This document shows positions 15,997 through 24,655 of a stretch of DNA of 64,000 nt, piece after piece. The stretch's first letter is position 1. Each line of letters opens with the position of its first letter. The notes beneath the pieces were generated by a model. That model saw only the letters and a list, made by a program, of their open reading frames with translations. It was not told where the DNA came from and did not search any database. The translations under genes and the position numbers were made by a program. This stretch comes from a virus, in the IMG/VR virus record IMGVR_UViG_3300050122_000130, positions 1 through 64,000 of that record; one strand, written 5' to 3'.

Positions 15997-17447
15997 TGAC
16001 CACCCACCGCGGATTGATTGGCATCAGCCTGACGCTTCAGGCCAAGGTCGCGAAGCTTGTTCGTGAAGTCGACAGGATCCCTAACTCCGGTCACTGTGAC
16101 CGGACCGTTGATCTCGACCGTGTTGGTCGTGCCTCCGCCTCCGCCGTTTCGATCGATACCGGCCCACGCACCAAGGCCGCTTCTTGCCGCGCCATGATAT
16201 GCACTCCAACCATGAGCCTTGGCGTCATCGAGTGCGAATTGAATGGAGCGAGCCTCATTCGCAGGGTTGAGCGGATCGAGACCGGTCTTCGATCTGAATT
16301 CGTCGCCTACGGCATGTCCGCGGCCGCCCGGCGTGACGTGTAATTGAAAGGCACCTCCAGATGTGCCGCCATCGCCAGAGAACTGGTTAAAGCCCTCGCT
16401 GCGCGCCACCATCATGGCGACGTCAGGGCTGATACCGCGCTTAGCAGCTTCCGCTCGGATGAAGGCTTCTTTTTGGCCCGGCGACGTAAAACCACCTGAA
16501 ACAGATGTCGAATTTACCGATGGCTGCGTGAGGGAAGGAACAGCCTTTCCCGGCGCATAATCGCCCCAACCGAAAAGCGCATCCCAAGGCTTGGCTTCGG
16601 AAAGCGGTTTATCGAACAGCTCGTGCGCCAACGGCGACGCCGCATCTGCTGCTTTGAAGATCGCCGTCTTTCCGTAGTTTTCTGCCGAGACCTTCGCCGC
16701 ATCCCAGCGCCGCTGCACGCGGCCGGCGGCTTCAGCCTCGGCGTCGGTCCAGCCGGCGACCTTCTTCAGCATTTCAGTCATCTGATCGCCGCCGCGGATC
16801 AGCGCGTCGAACAGTCCAGCATCCATGCCCGGAATTTTTCCGGCGAGGTATGATGCCAAGTTTTTATTTTTATCATCAGCAAGATCGTGGATGATCTTCA
16901 GGTTATCAGCTGTCGCGATCAGCGCTGCATTAACTCCTTTTGTACCATCGATCGTCTTGGCATTATTCTTGTCGAGGCGTTCGGCTTCCGTATTGATGAC
17001 GCGGAACATTTGCATGATGCCCGGCGCTTCCGGACCACCGACCTGCCAAGCAGTGAAGACGTCCGACAGTGACTTGAACGCGCCAGCCATGTTCTCGCCG
17101 GTCGATCCGAATTCCCGCGCGACGCCCTGCCACTTGGATATTTCATTTGCAGAGACACCGATCGCGCGCGATAGCCGACCGACGTTAGCTCCGGCCTGGA
17201 GGGTGTTGACGACGAAATCCTTCAGGCCAGATGCGCCGGTCAGAACTGCGAAAAAACCCAGCGCGGTGTTGGTCAGCCCTCGAATGGCTTCGGATTCACG
17301 CTTGGTCCCCTCAGCGATCGTCTTAGAGCGCTTGGTGTTGGCGTCCTCCAGCCTTTTCAGATCATCGACAGCCGTTTTTGCTTTCGGACTGAAATTATTG
17401 GTGTCGAGACCGAGCTCGACAACGAGCGAGTCAATGATCGTTGCCAT
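15993..17447 (-). CDS. Short tape measure protein with lysozyme-like domain
   Basis: A 484-residue protein. Residues about 10-300 are helical with a hydrophobic patch (GLTNTALGFFAVLTG). Residues about 330-440 contain GISPDVAMMVARSEGFNQFSGD and SGGAFQLHVT, a phage tail-lysozyme or transglycosylase-like fold with a probable catalytic Glu in ARSEG. The C-terminus is a Gly-rich stretch and VEINGPVTVTG. Length suggests a short tail. It would set tail length and aid peptidoglycan penetration. Confidence 0.82.
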   Translation of the reverse strand: MATIIDSLVVELGLDTNNFSPKAKTAVDDLKRLEDANTKRSKTIAEGTKRESEAIRGLTNTALGFFAVLTGASGLKDFVVNTLQAGANVGRLSRAIGVSANEISKWQGVAREFGSTGENMAGAFKSLSDVFTAWQVGGPEAPGIMQMFRVINTEAERLDKNNAKTIDGTKGVNAALIATADNLKIIHDLADDKNKNLASYLAGKIPGMDAGLFDALIRGGDQMTEMLKKVAGWTDAEAEAAGRVQRRWDAAKVSAENYGKTAIFKAADAASPLAHELFDKPLSEAKPWDALFGWGDYAPGKAVPSLTQPSVNSTSVSGGFTSPGQKEAFIRAEAAKRGISPDVAMMVARSEGFNQFSGDGGTSGGAFQLHVTPGGRGHAVGDEFRSKTGLDPLNPANEARSIQFALDDAKAHGWSAYHGAARSGLGAWAGIDRNGGGGGTTNTVEINGPVTVTGVRDPVDFTNKLRDLGLKRQADANQSAVGGQ

Positions 17448-17450
17448 GCG

Positions 17451-18052
17451 TTACTTCTTCCGCGCTGCCATGATTTGGCGATTATAGGCATCGACCGTAG
17501 CCACCTCGAGCAGATCATGACAATCCTCGATCGACAAGATCGTGGATAGGTCCCGCATCATCACGCCGCCGTAGACGCTGATGACGTTTCCGATGAGATT
17601 GGTGACGTTGACGAGTTCTGCGAATCCGGTTGTGTCGACGCCGATTCCGCCTTCAAGCTTGAGGCGAGCTCGGCGAACGTAAAACCCATGTGGAGTTCGA
17701 TTAGCTCCTGCCGCAGGGTCTTCAGCGTTGTAATTTCCCAGAAGTCATTGTCGCCACCGAGCGGACGCGTCACAGCCTCTTCAACGATCTGGATCTGATG
17801 CAACATTTCGTCCATCAGCTTATCGACCGATGGCACGTCGCCGCCGGCCAGCGCCTGCATACCTCCGAGTACAAAGCCCCACATGCCGAGGGCTGCGACT
17901 TCCGATCGAATGTCGAGATCCTCGCGGTTCATCGCCATGATCGCGTGACGGGCCCAGCGCTCCGCCTGGAGCGCAGGCATTTCGGTGAGCAGATATTTCC
18001 TGCCCTTGTCACGGCCTTCCGCCGTGATCGTGACTTCCTTGGTCTTCAGCAT
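17451..18052 (-). CDS. Tail assembly chaperone GT (frameshift product)
   Basis: A -1 shift at GGGTTTT (17681-17687) after codon 124 joins the G frame to a 76-codon frame ending at the TAA at 17451-17453. No stop interrupts it. The added tail contains GFAELVNVTNLIGNVISVYG and VDAYNRQIMAARKK. It would make a chaperone of about 200 residues, and G/GT pairs guide tape-measure and tube assembly. The frame also opens with ATG at 17561, so an independent 36-aa product is possible. Confidence 0.75.
17561..18052 (-). CDS. Tail assembly chaperone G
   Basis: A 163-residue protein. The conserved core has LTEMPALQAERWARHAIMAM and LRQELIELHMGFTFAEL. The C-terminal 40 residues are low-complexity Ser/Thr, as is common when translation does not shift. 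It lies between the tube and tape measure genes, its standard position in contractile and non-contractile tails. Confidence 0.82.
   Translation of the reverse strand: MLKTKEVTITAEGRDKGRKYLLTEMPALQAERWARHAIMAMNREDLDIRSEVAALGMWGFVLGGMQALAGGDVPSVDKLMDEMLHQIQIVEEAVTRPLGGDNDFWEITTLKTLRQELIELHMGFTFAELASSLKAESASTQPDSQNSSTSPISSETSSASTAA
17681..17687 (-). promoter_or_regulatory. -1 ribosomal frameshift slippery heptamer
   Basis: Reverse-strand G GGT TTT sits in the zero frame (ATG GGT TTT ACG), a perfect X-XXY-YYZ heptamer. The -1 frame downstream is open to 17451. The position near the C-terminus of G matches the programmed shift of tail chaperones. Confidence 0.8.
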
Positions 18053-18053
18053 A

Positions 18054-18488
18054 TCAGCTCGAGGGTTGGGAAACGACGCTCTGCCATTCGACGCCGAACT
18101 TCCGGGGTTGCAGGATCTTCTTGACGTTGGGCGCCGGCATCCACTCAGTCAAGAAGCCTCGCGTCCAGGTCCATTTGGTTCCGAGGCTTTTGAGCAGCAA
18201 AATACCATTCGCTGGAAACGTATCTTCTTGAGCGTCCTGCGCCTGCTTCCACTGGTCAAACATGAAGCAGGACGGCGAGTCCGCCTGCAGCGTGTAGACG
18301 TACTTCACCTTGTTGAAGACGTAACCGCCGGACAGGAATCCGTCGACACCCATCAAGGTTTCCGCCACCGTCAGCGTGTCCACGTCGGCGACATCGTCGA
18401 CGGAGAACTGCTGCAGCTGCTGCGGCGTGCTGAAGATTCCCGGAATCGTAAACGTGATAACGGCGTTCGCCGCAGTCAGGCTGGTCAT
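18054..18488 (-). CDS. Tail tube protein
   Basis: A 144-residue protein with the tube-family pattern: VAETLMGVDGFLSGGYVFN, then TLQADSPSCFMFDQW, DTFPANGI, and a C-terminal LQPRKFGVEWQSV. It forms the inner tube. It lies between sheath and chaperone genes, the expected order. Confidence 0.85.
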   Translation of the reverse strand: MTSLTAANAVITFTIPGIFSTPQQLQQFSVDDVADVDTLTVAETLMGVDGFLSGGYVFNKVKYVYTLQADSPSCFMFDQWKQAQDAQEDTFPANGILLLKSLGTKWTWTRGFLTEWMPAPNVKKILQPRKFGVEWQSVVSQPSS

Positions 18489-18518
18489 GGTTGATGTTCC
18501 TTGCTTGTGGGATGCGGA

Positions 18519-20294
18519 TTAGAGAACGGTGACCGTGCTCAGGCTAAACGACTGCACGCTTTCTCCGTCAACATAGAAGAACGTGATTTGTCGCGGACCG
18601 CGTCCCTGCCGAACAGTGGACGAAGGCGTGGTGAGGTAGAGATACCAGCCTTGATTCTGCAGCGTCGGACCGATGTTGAGGCCGCCCGCGGCCGCATTGG
18701 CTTGCGCGATCTGCGAAGCCGACAATGTCACGCCCGGCACGATCGCACCGAAGGTGATGAACTGCTGAACCGTCGGCGCGATCGCCGCCTCGACGGAGCC
18801 GTCGCCGGACGAGTTGAACGGGATGGAGTTGGACTGCTCGAGCAGTTCCATGAGATCCAACTGAAGCTGAGCGTTCAGCGCGATCTGGTTGATGTAGGTA
18901 TCGATCCACTGGAACGGCCCGGACACAAACCCGCGCTGATAATCGATGAAGCCCTGGTTCGCGGTCGCGATCCCGCCGTAATAGTTGTAGCCGTTGCCGC
19001 GATCGCCGGTGACTTGCGGATTGCCACCCAAATTGATCGCCGCCGTCGATGTGGTAACGCCCGGGACCATTCCGGTCTGTTTCTTGAAGGCCATCGAGAT
19101 CCGTCCGCCGGCCTGGTTGAAGTTGATCGAGGCCACTGCGCCGCAGACGAAGGCGCACAGGTTCTGATCGCCCAGCGGTTCTGACTGGATCGAGGTGCCG
19201 GAATAATTCCCGGCCGCGACGGCAGCCGCATAGCATGCAGCATCCGGGTTTTCAGTGAGAGGCGTCCCGTCGGTGTCGAACGGCACGTACATGAAGCGGT
19301 TGTTCTGGGAATTGTTCCAAGCCGTGAAAGCCAGCTTGTTGGTGAAGCCGGAACCGTTGTCTGGATCGAAGCAATGGGTGAACGTGGCCCAATTGGTCGA
19401 AATCGAGATCAGGTTGTTCATGAAGGTGGACGGCGTGGCCGCTGCCGCGCCCTGGGAGAGATATGCTCCGGTCGCCTGGGTCAGCAACAGATCCGTAGCG
19501 AGAGCCCCTGATGCGAACGCCATCGTCGAGCCGGCACCGGTCGTCCCGGAATTTATAACGAACGCAGACGTCACGCTGTCGAAATAAACGGCAGGTGCGA
19601 AGGAAGAGATCGTCTCCGGGGTCGCTTCCGTCATGGACTGGTTAAGATTGTAGGTTCCGGCGCCGCCGGTGCCGGTTCCGAAGGAGGCGATAAAAGTTCC
19701 CGCGGTGATGTTCGTACCGGTGATTTTCTGCCCAACGGCAATCGGATTGCCGGTGACGGAACCAGAGACCGTCAAAACGGCAGCCGCCACAGTTCCGGTG
19801 AAGGTCGCCTCCGCGACACCGGAAATGGCCAGATCGGTTTCGATGAGTTGCGCCGCATTGGTGAACGACGTGGCGCCGCTCAGATCGATGCTGGCAGTGG
19901 TCGGAGTGCCGTTGATCGTAACCGTCAGCGAGGCATTGAAAGCCTGGAGCTGGGTCAGTGTGATCGCGGATGCGTTGCCGCCCCACAGATAGGCGGACAC
20001 AGCATTTGGATTGTACTGAGCGACCAAGAGGGCACCGGGCTTGATGGTCGACGTGTCGAAACCACCAAAATAGCCGGATCCAAGATTAGTCCCGCCGCCG
20101 GCGAATTTGTACTCGGCAGAAACTCCGCCAAAGAACGACTGCACCGCGATCGGACCGCCGAACGACATCACGCTGCCAATCGGCACGCGCGTGCTCTTCG
20201 TCAACAGCATGCCGTTCAGCACCAGGCCGCTGCCGCCGGCCGCGAGAACTCCCGGATTGTTGGCAACGAAAAGCGAGGCGTTAATTGTGGTCAT
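18519..20294 (-). CDS. Tail sheath protein, DUF3383 family
   Basis: A 591-residue protein with the DUF3383 N-terminus (NLGSGYFGGF, LVAQYN) and C-terminal parts (INQIALNAQLQLDLMELL, WYLYLTTPS). This family forms contractile sheaths. Residues about 161-228 are an extra beta module (NPIAVGQKITGTNITAGT, then GTGGAGTYNLNQS) inserted in the domain exposed on sheaths. The module recurs in other virion proteins of this phage. Confidence 0.9.
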   Translation of the reverse strand: MTTINASLFVANNPGVLAAGGSGLVLNGMLLTKSTRVPIGSVMSFGGPIAVQSFFGGVSAEYKFAGGGTNLGSGYFGGFDTSTIKPGALLVAQYNPNAVSAYLWGGNASAITLTQLQAFNASLTVTINGTPTTASIDLSGATSFTNAAQLIETDLAISGVAEATFTGTVAAAVLTVSGSVTGNPIAVGQKITGTNITAGTFIASFGTGTGGAGTYNLNQSMTEATPETISSFAPAVYFDSVTSAFVINSGTTGAGSTMAFASGALATDLLLTQATGAYLSQGAAAATPSTFMNNLISISTNWATFTHCFDPDNGSGFTNKLAFTAWNNSQNNRFMYVPFDTDGTPLTENPDAACYAAAVAAGNYSGTSIQSEPLGDQNLCAFVCGAVASINFNQAGGRISMAFKKQTGMVPGVTTSTAAINLGGNPQVTGDRGNGYNYYGGIATANQGFIDYQRGFVSGPFQWIDTYINQIALNAQLQLDLMELLEQSNSIPFNSSGDGSVEAAIAPTVQQFITFGAIVPGVTLSASQIAQANAAAGGLNIGPTLQNQGWYLYLTTPSSTVRQGRGPRQITFFYVDGESVQSFSLSTVTVL

Positions 20295-20312
20295 AGGATC
20301 ATTTCCTCACGT

Positions 20313-21026
20313 TCAATCGGGAAAGACCACGTCGACATCGACGAGGCTGAGAGCGACCGCATCATAGAATTCCTGCGGTGTGGAAATAGAAGGCGTGATT
20401 TGAAGATGGACATCGACGGTCCATCGCTCTTCGTATTGAACAGCGGCCGTATGGAACGGCGACTGGATAGGATCATCCGAAAATAGCGGGGTCACGCCGG
20501 TGCCGGCCATCTGATCGACAGCAAAAGAACTCCGGATCACATTCGATATTACTTGAGCATTGTCGCCGCTATTCGGACCGTGGACATCGAGCTGCGCAAC
20601 GAACTCGGTCGAGGTTGCTATCGAGAGCGTGCCGGCGGACATTATCCTCGACCCGACAGTTTGCGTACCGGAAACGATATAGGTTCCGACGCCCCCAACT
20701 GTTCCGCTCGATTGCGATTGAACGATGGTACTGTTCGCGACACCGACACCAAAGACCTGGTTGCCTTCTTCAATCTCGCCGGAAGAAATTTCCGTTACGA
20801 TCATCTGATTGGCCGTAATCGAAGCCGTGAACTTGGTGTCGACCGGAGTCTCCAGGTTCGTCCCCAGCCGAGGGCGCCGAAGAGGCCACATCGATATGTA
20901 ATCTCCGCTCGGAGACGCCACTCTGTTGGTTTGACCCACGATGACGGATACGCCGGTCGGCAAGATAGCAGTCAATAGGTTGCCGAGCGCGGTGAAGACC
21001 GCACTCTCTACTATCGATGGGGTCAT
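20313..21026 (-). CDS. Tail terminator / neck terminator gp12-like protein
   Basis: A 237-residue protein. The N-terminal (MTPSIVESAVFTALGNLLTAILP) and C-terminal (QYEERWTVDVHLQI) parts match the neck terminator gp12-like family. That family caps the tube and joins it to the head. Residues about 65-130 are an inserted beta module (EGNQVFGVGVANSTIV, then GVGTYIVSGTQTV). It precedes the sheath gene as expected. Confidence 0.8.
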   Translation of the reverse strand: MTPSIVESAVFTALGNLLTAILPTGVSVIVGQTNRVASPSGDYISMWPLRRPRLGTNLETPVDTKFTASITANQMIVTEISSGEIEEGNQVFGVGVANSTIVQSQSSGTVGGVGTYIVSGTQTVGSRIMSAGTLSIATSTEFVAQLDVHGPNSGDNAQVISNVIRSSFAVDQMAGTGVTPLFSDDPIQSPFHTAAVQYEERWTVDVHLQITPSISTPQEFYDAVALSLVDVDVVFPD

Positions 21027-21029
21027 CGT

Positions 21030-21446
21030 TTAGTTTGTGCTGACGCCGAAATTGATCACAACGCCAGAGCCGGCATTGGATGAATCGTTGTCGGCGATGC
21101 CGCCGACTAAACAAAAGCCAAGGCCGAGACCGAACAAATAACCTAGCGTTGATGGGATCACCGCACCTCCGCCTGAGCTCGATGTCCCGTAAGGCACCGG
21201 AATACTCAAAACAGGTACATCGGTGCCGGCAATCGGTGCCGTGGCCTTGTTGAATAGCTTCAAATAATAGATCACCGCCGTGGTGTTGATCGGCACTATA
21301 TCATGGAGGACTACCTTGCCAGCCTGCACCAGTGTGCAGTTCGTCGATACCGTGCTGAGATAATGCAGCGGAGCGCTCTGCGCGTGGGCGCGAATTGTGC
21401 CTAGCGATAGAAAAACCAAGCACACCAGGATATTGATCGCCTTCAT
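21030..21446 (-). CDS. Virion-associated beta protein with signal peptide
   Basis: A 138-residue protein starting MKAINILVCLVFLSLG and ending its signal at RAHAQ. The mature part (IYYLKLFNKATAPIAGTDVPVLSIPV) matches a small phage protein type found between neck and tail genes. Cysteines at the start and near the end could pair. The start at 21446 was chosen for the signal peptide. The function is unknown and it is probably structural. Confidence 0.65.
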   Translation of the reverse strand: MKAINILVCLVFLSLGTIRAHAQSAPLHYLSTVSTNCTLVQAGKVVLHDIVPINTTAVIYYLKLFNKATAPIAGTDVPVLSIPVPYGTSSSGGGAVIPSTLGYLFGLGLGFCLVGGIADNDSSNAGSGVVINFGVSTN

Positions 21447-21469
21447 AGTTTTTCCTTCTCTAGAGATAG

Positions 21470-21877
21470 TCACCAGTTTGTATATCCGGACGGCACGGTG
21501 AAGGCATAGGGCGTGGCACCAAAGTCCGTAGTGTTGGCGTCACCTCCAGACGAATTGAGAGAGACTATCGCGATGAACTGCAGCGCGGAGATCGTGCCTT
21601 CATACTGGATCGGTGCGTCAGTCACCGCGACCGGCTGGCCGACCGTCGCTGTCGGAGCTACGCCATCATCGCGATATCTAACTGCCTGGGTCTCGGCCTT
21701 GATAATCGCCAGCGATGGGACGCCATTGCAGGCAGCCGGGATCGTCAGCGACTGGACGGTCGTCACCGTGACCTGCAGGTAGCCGCACGGCACGCGACGG
21801 ATGCCGCTGTCGGCCATCGCGGAGCAGGGCAGCAGCCAAGCAGCCGCCAGCACCGCTAGAAGGGCGGTTCGGAGCAT
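21470..21877 (-). CDS. Virion-associated beta protein with signal peptide
   Basis: A 135-residue protein from the ATG at 21877 after a GAAGGAAA site. The signal is MLRTALLAVLAAAWLLPCSAMA. The mature part has VRYRDDGVAPTATVGQPV and ISALQFIAIVSL, a pattern seen in small phage structural proteins. It is the first gene after the reverse-oriented orphan at 22097-22261. The function is unknown. Confidence 0.65.
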   Translation of the reverse strand: MLRTALLAVLAAAWLLPCSAMADSGIRRVPCGYLQVTVTTVQSLTIPAACNGVPSLAIIKAETQAVRYRDDGVAPTATVGQPVAVTDAPIQYEGTISALQFIAIVSLNSSGGDANTTDFGATPYAFTVPSGYTNW

Positions 21878-22096
21878 GAGATTTCCTTCGGGATTTGTGG
21901 TAGATTTTACTCGTGGTCGCTGCTTAGCTCGAAGCGTGCCGCGGTCAAACACTGTTGGCCAAGGACTCCCATAGCCCCTCCCCGCCTGTAGATTTCAGGT
22001 TGTCAAGACGGGATATTTCGCTTCGAGCGACTGGCGCGTGCAGCGCAACCTGCGGTAACGGTTCCATCGGGGGATTGCCTCCCGGGGGAATTAAAG

Positions 22097-22261
22097 TTGA
22101 GTGCCAAACGTTCGGCTCGCCTACTTAAACCGGTCGAAAAGCCGCAGCCGGTTGATAGCCAGAAAGCTAAGGTGATCACACCGGCAAAAGACGAAAGCGT
22201 TGATGAGTTTGCCAGAAAGTCGTGCTTCGATGACGATGGGCAGTTTACTCTTGGGTCATAA
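22097..22261 (+). CDS. Orphan small protein on the opposite strand
   Basis: A 54-residue frame opens with TTG at 22097 after GGGGGAA and ends at the TAA at 22259-22261, four bases from the end of the convergent GH5 gene. The product is Lys-rich first (SAKRSARLLKPVEKPQPV) and acidic last (FDDDGQFTLGS). The frame looks protein-like and fills an otherwise empty 390-base gap. Start and function are uncertain. Confidence 0.45.
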   Translation: MSAKRSARLLKPVEKPQPVDSQKAKVITPAKDESVDEFARKSCFDDDGQFTLGS

Positions 22262-22264
22262 GGT

Positions 22265-24655
22265 TCACGGCAAATGACTTACCAAGATCGAGGTCTGTGG
22301 ATTGTCCGTGAACGGACCGCTCGGATAGCCGCTCGGTACAGCACTCAGGATGTAACTCGTCGGTGAATAGAATGCGGAATCGCCACCCACCCAGTAAGAC
22401 CAGCCCATATAAGGACCGGACGCCGAGACTTCGTTGGCCGAGAAATAATTGAACAGGTTGGTGGCGTCAGGCGGGCAACTGGAATCCTGCGACCATCCGG
22501 TTTCCCCGATGAATATCTTGACGCTGTTGGTGACGGCCCATGACGTTGCGGCTGTCATCGGCGCAGAGCCGTTGCCAGCACAAGCCGCATGTGTCCCCGA
22601 GAAATCGCTGTCGAGATATTCGTGCATCTCGTAGGCGACCTGCAAGCCTGCAGGTGGCGTATATCCGGCCCATGCCGTGCTGTTGCCGCAGGATACCCAA
22701 GAGTGCCCGCCGGTGTAGCAGGTGCCCTCAATCATCACGAGCTGTGCCGTCGTGACGCTCGCAATCGCGGTATTGACAGCGGTCTGTGCGGTAAACCATT
22801 GCGCCGCCGTCTGCACATTTGGTTCGTTCATCACGTCAAAAATGACGTTCGGATAGTTCTTGAACTTGGTAGCCATCCGGGTCCAGAAATCGACGAGTTG
22901 GGCAGTCGCTTCCGAACTGATGCCGGGATAGATGATCGAGTAATTCAGCAGCGTGTCGTTGACCTGTCCGAACAGATGATCATCAATCATGACGTACATA
23001 TTTTGCGAAAAGGCATAATCAATCACCGCCTTCATCGCGGTAAGATTGGTCTGCGTCCCTGAAGTCGCGAACGCCGATTGCGCGGGCTCGTCGCACCGTC
23101 CGACCAATCCGTCTGGGCTGGCGAGCCGGGGGCAGTTCGTGCTGTTGCGGACGAATGAAACCGGGTCCAAAGGGCCGTAGACATCGGGTTGCAACCGAAG
23201 CTGATGGATGGGCATCCGGATCAGGCCCATGCCTTTACCGCCCCAATAGGCCGTGTTCGTGTTTTCCGGGTAGATATAATTATATTGAGATGACGAGGGG
23301 TATGTGAACTCCGCACCCGAGATATTGACTCCCTTGTAATTGATCGGTGTGAAGGTCCCGCTCGGCGCGGCGAACGCCGTCTCTGCGGGGGCAACCGCTT
23401 TGACGGTGATAACGGTATTGGCATCGGTGGATAAGGCAGTCGAAGAACTTGTGACCAATAGCGTAATCGTTTCGGTTTGCGTGGCCGTAGCGCTTCCGGG
23501 GTTATAGACGATCGATTGCAGTTCCGAAGTAATAGTAGCTGGCGTGGCCGAGGCCAGAGTATAGGGACCGCTCCCGCTCAATCCGGTTCCGGTAAGCGTT
23601 CCCCCGGCAGACCCGGAGAGTGTCAATGTAGCGCTGTCTGTGTTCCCGACATCGGCGACAGTCACATTAACTGACTGGAACGTGGATGGCGCACCGCCGC
23701 CATGGATGAATGGCATATTGGACTTGCCGACTACCGTCACAGTCGGGCCTGCCCCGGCAATCTGTGGCGGCAGGGCGGATAGCGGATCTGGCAACGTTGT
23801 GGAGTAATAGGTATTGTCCGTAGTGTTGAAATTTCCGATCACGGTCGGCGTCAGTTCGTCATAGGTGACGATGATCTCCTGCCACGACCCGATATAGTCC
23901 TGACCACCGAATCTGAAATGATTGACATCAAACTCTGTACCGCCTCCAGCGGGAGCGAACGTGAACGCCGCGACGCTAGAGCTAGCGACCAGAGAACCAT
24001 TCTGGAAACCGTTGACGTTATTGGTCGAATAAAGATCGCTGAATGAGCCCGCCAGATTAGCCCAGCCCGTATTTGAACCGAGACTGACGGATGTCCCGCC
24101 GCTATTCGGTGCCACCAGGTAAGCATTCGATAGCATCCGGAACTGGAGGCTGAAGATGTCCTGGGACAGCAACACTCCAGAAGTTGCGTTCATTCTTGCG
24201 ATCACCGTTTGCAGTCCCTGCCCGGAACTCGGCGAATTGCTGATCATGTATTCGCCAGCCGCCACGGTCACTTCTGGATACCCGAGTGAATTGACCAGCG
24301 TCAGGATCGGCGCGGCGCCCATGCTGGAGGTGTCGAGATGATTTGCGGACGGGCTTTGGTCGTAGATGATTGCAATCGCAATCGATCGCGAGGTGGCCCA
24401 GTCCTGAATGGCTTGCCGTGGCAGGTTTCCAGCCGCATTGAAGTTAAAATCCATCTGCGCACTGTCTGACGCGCGCTGCAAACGAATGGCCGGGCCGCTA
24501 TAGGTCGGGTAAATCTTGCGAAGCGCGTAGATGTTGGAAACGTGGGTCGCGGTTGCGAAATTCCCCAATGAGACGGACGAGCCATGTAGGCCGATCCCGG
24601 CGGCCGACACCCACGCAATGAGGATGAGCAAGCAGGCGCTAACTGCTTTGCGCAT
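22265..24655 (-). CDS. Secreted GH5 endoglucanase-like enzyme with N-terminal LamG/ArabFuran-like domain
   Basis: A 796-residue protein. Its ATG at 24655 overlaps the upstream stop (TGATG). The layout is a signal peptide (MRKAVSACLLILIAWVSAAG); a domain with ALRKIYPTYSGPAIRL and IIYDQSPSANHLD, as in ArabFuran-catalytic/LamG folds; a beta linker; and a GH5 barrel from about residue 440. The acid/base Glu is in FDVMNEPN (about E611) and the nucleophile in FIGETGWS (about E718). It should hydrolyse a beta-1,4-glucan or related exopolysaccharide. A virion depolymerase and an enzyme exported by the infected cell are both possible. Confidence 0.85.
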   Translation of the reverse strand: MRKAVSACLLILIAWVSAAGIGLHGSSVSLGNFATATHVSNIYALRKIYPTYSGPAIRLQRASDSAQMDFNFNAAGNLPRQAIQDWATSRSIAIAIIYDQSPSANHLDTSSMGAAPILTLVNSLGYPEVTVAAGEYMISNSPSSGQGLQTVIARMNATSGVLLSQDIFSLQFRMLSNAYLVAPNSGGTSVSLGSNTGWANLAGSFSDLYSTNNVNGFQNGSLVASSSVAAFTFAPAGGGTEFDVNHFRFGGQDYIGSWQEIIVTYDELTPTVIGNFNTTDNTYYSTTLPDPLSALPPQIAGAGPTVTVVGKSNMPFIHGGGAPSTFQSVNVTVADVGNTDSATLTLSGSAGGTLTGTGLSGSGPYTLASATPATITSELQSIVYNPGSATATQTETITLLVTSSSTALSTDANTVITVKAVAPAETAFAAPSGTFTPINYKGVNISGAEFTYPSSSQYNYIYPENTNTAYWGGKGMGLIRMPIHQLRLQPDVYGPLDPVSFVRNSTNCPRLASPDGLVGRCDEPAQSAFATSGTQTNLTAMKAVIDYAFSQNMYVMIDDHLFGQVNDTLLNYSIIYPGISSEATAQLVDFWTRMATKFKNYPNVIFDVMNEPNVQTAAQWFTAQTAVNTAIASVTTAQLVMIEGTCYTGGHSWVSCGNSTAWAGYTPPAGLQVAYEMHEYLDSDFSGTHAACAGNGSAPMTAATSWAVTNSVKIFIGETGWSQDSSCPPDATNLFNYFSANEVSASGPYMGWSYWVGGDSAFYSPTSYILSAVPSGYPSGPFTDNPQTSILVSHLP

